From: Promethearchaeota archaeon
GTDB lineage: Archaea; Asgardarchaeota; Lokiarchaeia; Sigyniarchaeales; SOKP01
Assembly: GCA_016840085.1 (NCBI GenBank)
Contig: JAEOTA010000064.1
Location: 21,583-85,582 of the forward strand
Length of the DNA stretch: 64,000 nt
Reading direction: 5' to 3'
The stretch's first letter is position 1; each line of letters begins with the position of its first letter. The notes under the pieces are model-generated. The model was given only the letters and a program-made list of their open reading frames with translations, was not told where the DNA came from and did no database searches. A program made the translations under genes and the position numbers. Shown piece by piece: positions 63,593 to 64,000 of the stretch.

Positions 63593-64000
63593 CTATGAAA
63601 TTGTAATAGAATATGGGTGTAACCCTACACCCTCTATCCCATCTGCCGATATGGCTTTTGGGACTGCTTTTTTAAGGATATTATATGCTCCATTCACATC
63701 CGCATTGATAATGATCCCTTCTTGACTGTGGTATAAACCTCTGCAAATACGCTTTCCCTGATATTTCTCATGCTTTTCAATTGGATCTTTATCTAAGAAA
63801 CTACATCTTGAAGTGAAAGATTCTGTCTCTAAAATGACATCAATCCCGATTAACTCTGCTTTGTATTTAATTAGGGACACTAATTTGGAAAAAGGAATTT
63901 GGACAAAGTTCTGGTTATTACGCTTTCCAATTTTTATTTTATGTTTCCAAGTTTTATTATAACCGATGACTATCGTTCCAAAATCGTGGTTAATGCAATA
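63593..64000 (-). mobile_element. tnpB: TnpB-like (IS605/IS1341 OrfB) C-terminal part, cut by window edge
   Basis: The minus-strand frame is open from the right edge, giving about 135 residues. GTIVIGYNKTWK, QNFVQIPFSKL, YKAELIGIDVILETESFTSRCSFLD and INADVNGAYNILKKA match TnpB from RuvC-II to RuvC-III: the Glu of ETESFTS and Asp of NADVN are catalytic. It belongs to the variant with SRCSFLD in place of the common four-Cys finger start. The protein is an RNA-guided nuclease in known relatives. A tnpA or left end is not visible here, and completeness depends on sequence beyond the edge. The stop is TAG. Confidence 0.9.

Overview
The window is AT-rich DNA from an archaeon, most likely an Asgard (Lokiarchaeia-like) archaeon. 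Archaeal information-processing genes include aIF2-gamma, aIF1A, Spt5/NusG and transcription factor S. Alongside them are eukaryote-like features: a ribosomal protein eL22 homologue, three Rab/Ras-like small GTPases plus a fourth with permuted motif order, and a longin/roadblock-like protein. A form III RuBisCO and a ribose-1,5-bisphosphate isomerase point to the archaeal AMP-salvage pathway. The lineage is inferred from gene content only.

Layout. 0-4.4 kb: a heterodimeric ABC exporter and an alpha/beta hydrolase with an apparent AUU start. 4.9-10.2 kb: a possible GIY-YIG protein, a radical SAM protein, a ROK sugar kinase and a phosphohexomutase. 10.3-12.2 kb: a HAD remnant, a small coiled-coil protein and an MFS transporter with an apparent AUA start. 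12.4-20.5 kb: bacterial-type MetRS, UvrC, a Zn ribbon, R15P isomerase, a zinc-ribbon nuclease broken by TAG, and RuBisCO. 20.6-30.6 kb: eL22, a CitG-like enzyme, TFS, a DHH nuclease, an exported protein, aIF2-gamma with an added HhH domain, and a membrane-anchored C25 (gingipain-type) protease.

31.3-31.5 kb holds the most striking element: a 5S rRNA gene with its halves in swapped order. The 3' half comes first, helix I is capped by a UUCG tetraloop, and the 5' half follows. The new ends lie in a bulge-helix-bulge-like processing stem. Cleaving both bulges and joining the ends would regenerate the conserved 5S sequence CCGGAAGUUAA and give a 121-nt circle.

32-48 kb: small GTPases, a PIN protein, aIF1A, Spt5, a longin-like protein, two acyl-CoA dehydrogenase paralogues flanking a penicillin-acylase-like hydrolase, a tail-anchored Ras-like GTPase with motif order G3-G4-G5-G1-G2, an aldehyde:ferredoxin oxidoreductase, and two enzyme genes with in-frame stops (Fe-ADH and a thioredoxin-like protein). 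48-61 kb looks accessory: an orphan Rad50-like ATPase C-half, then a minus-strand cluster with a HerA-like ATPase, a coiled-coil protein, a TIGR04255-like protein, a SQSCDI-motif protein, a 1070-aa repeat protein with a possible nuclease core, and a DUF1998 helicase. The right edge carries an FGGY kinase and a TnpB fragment. No tRNA or CRISPR array was seen.
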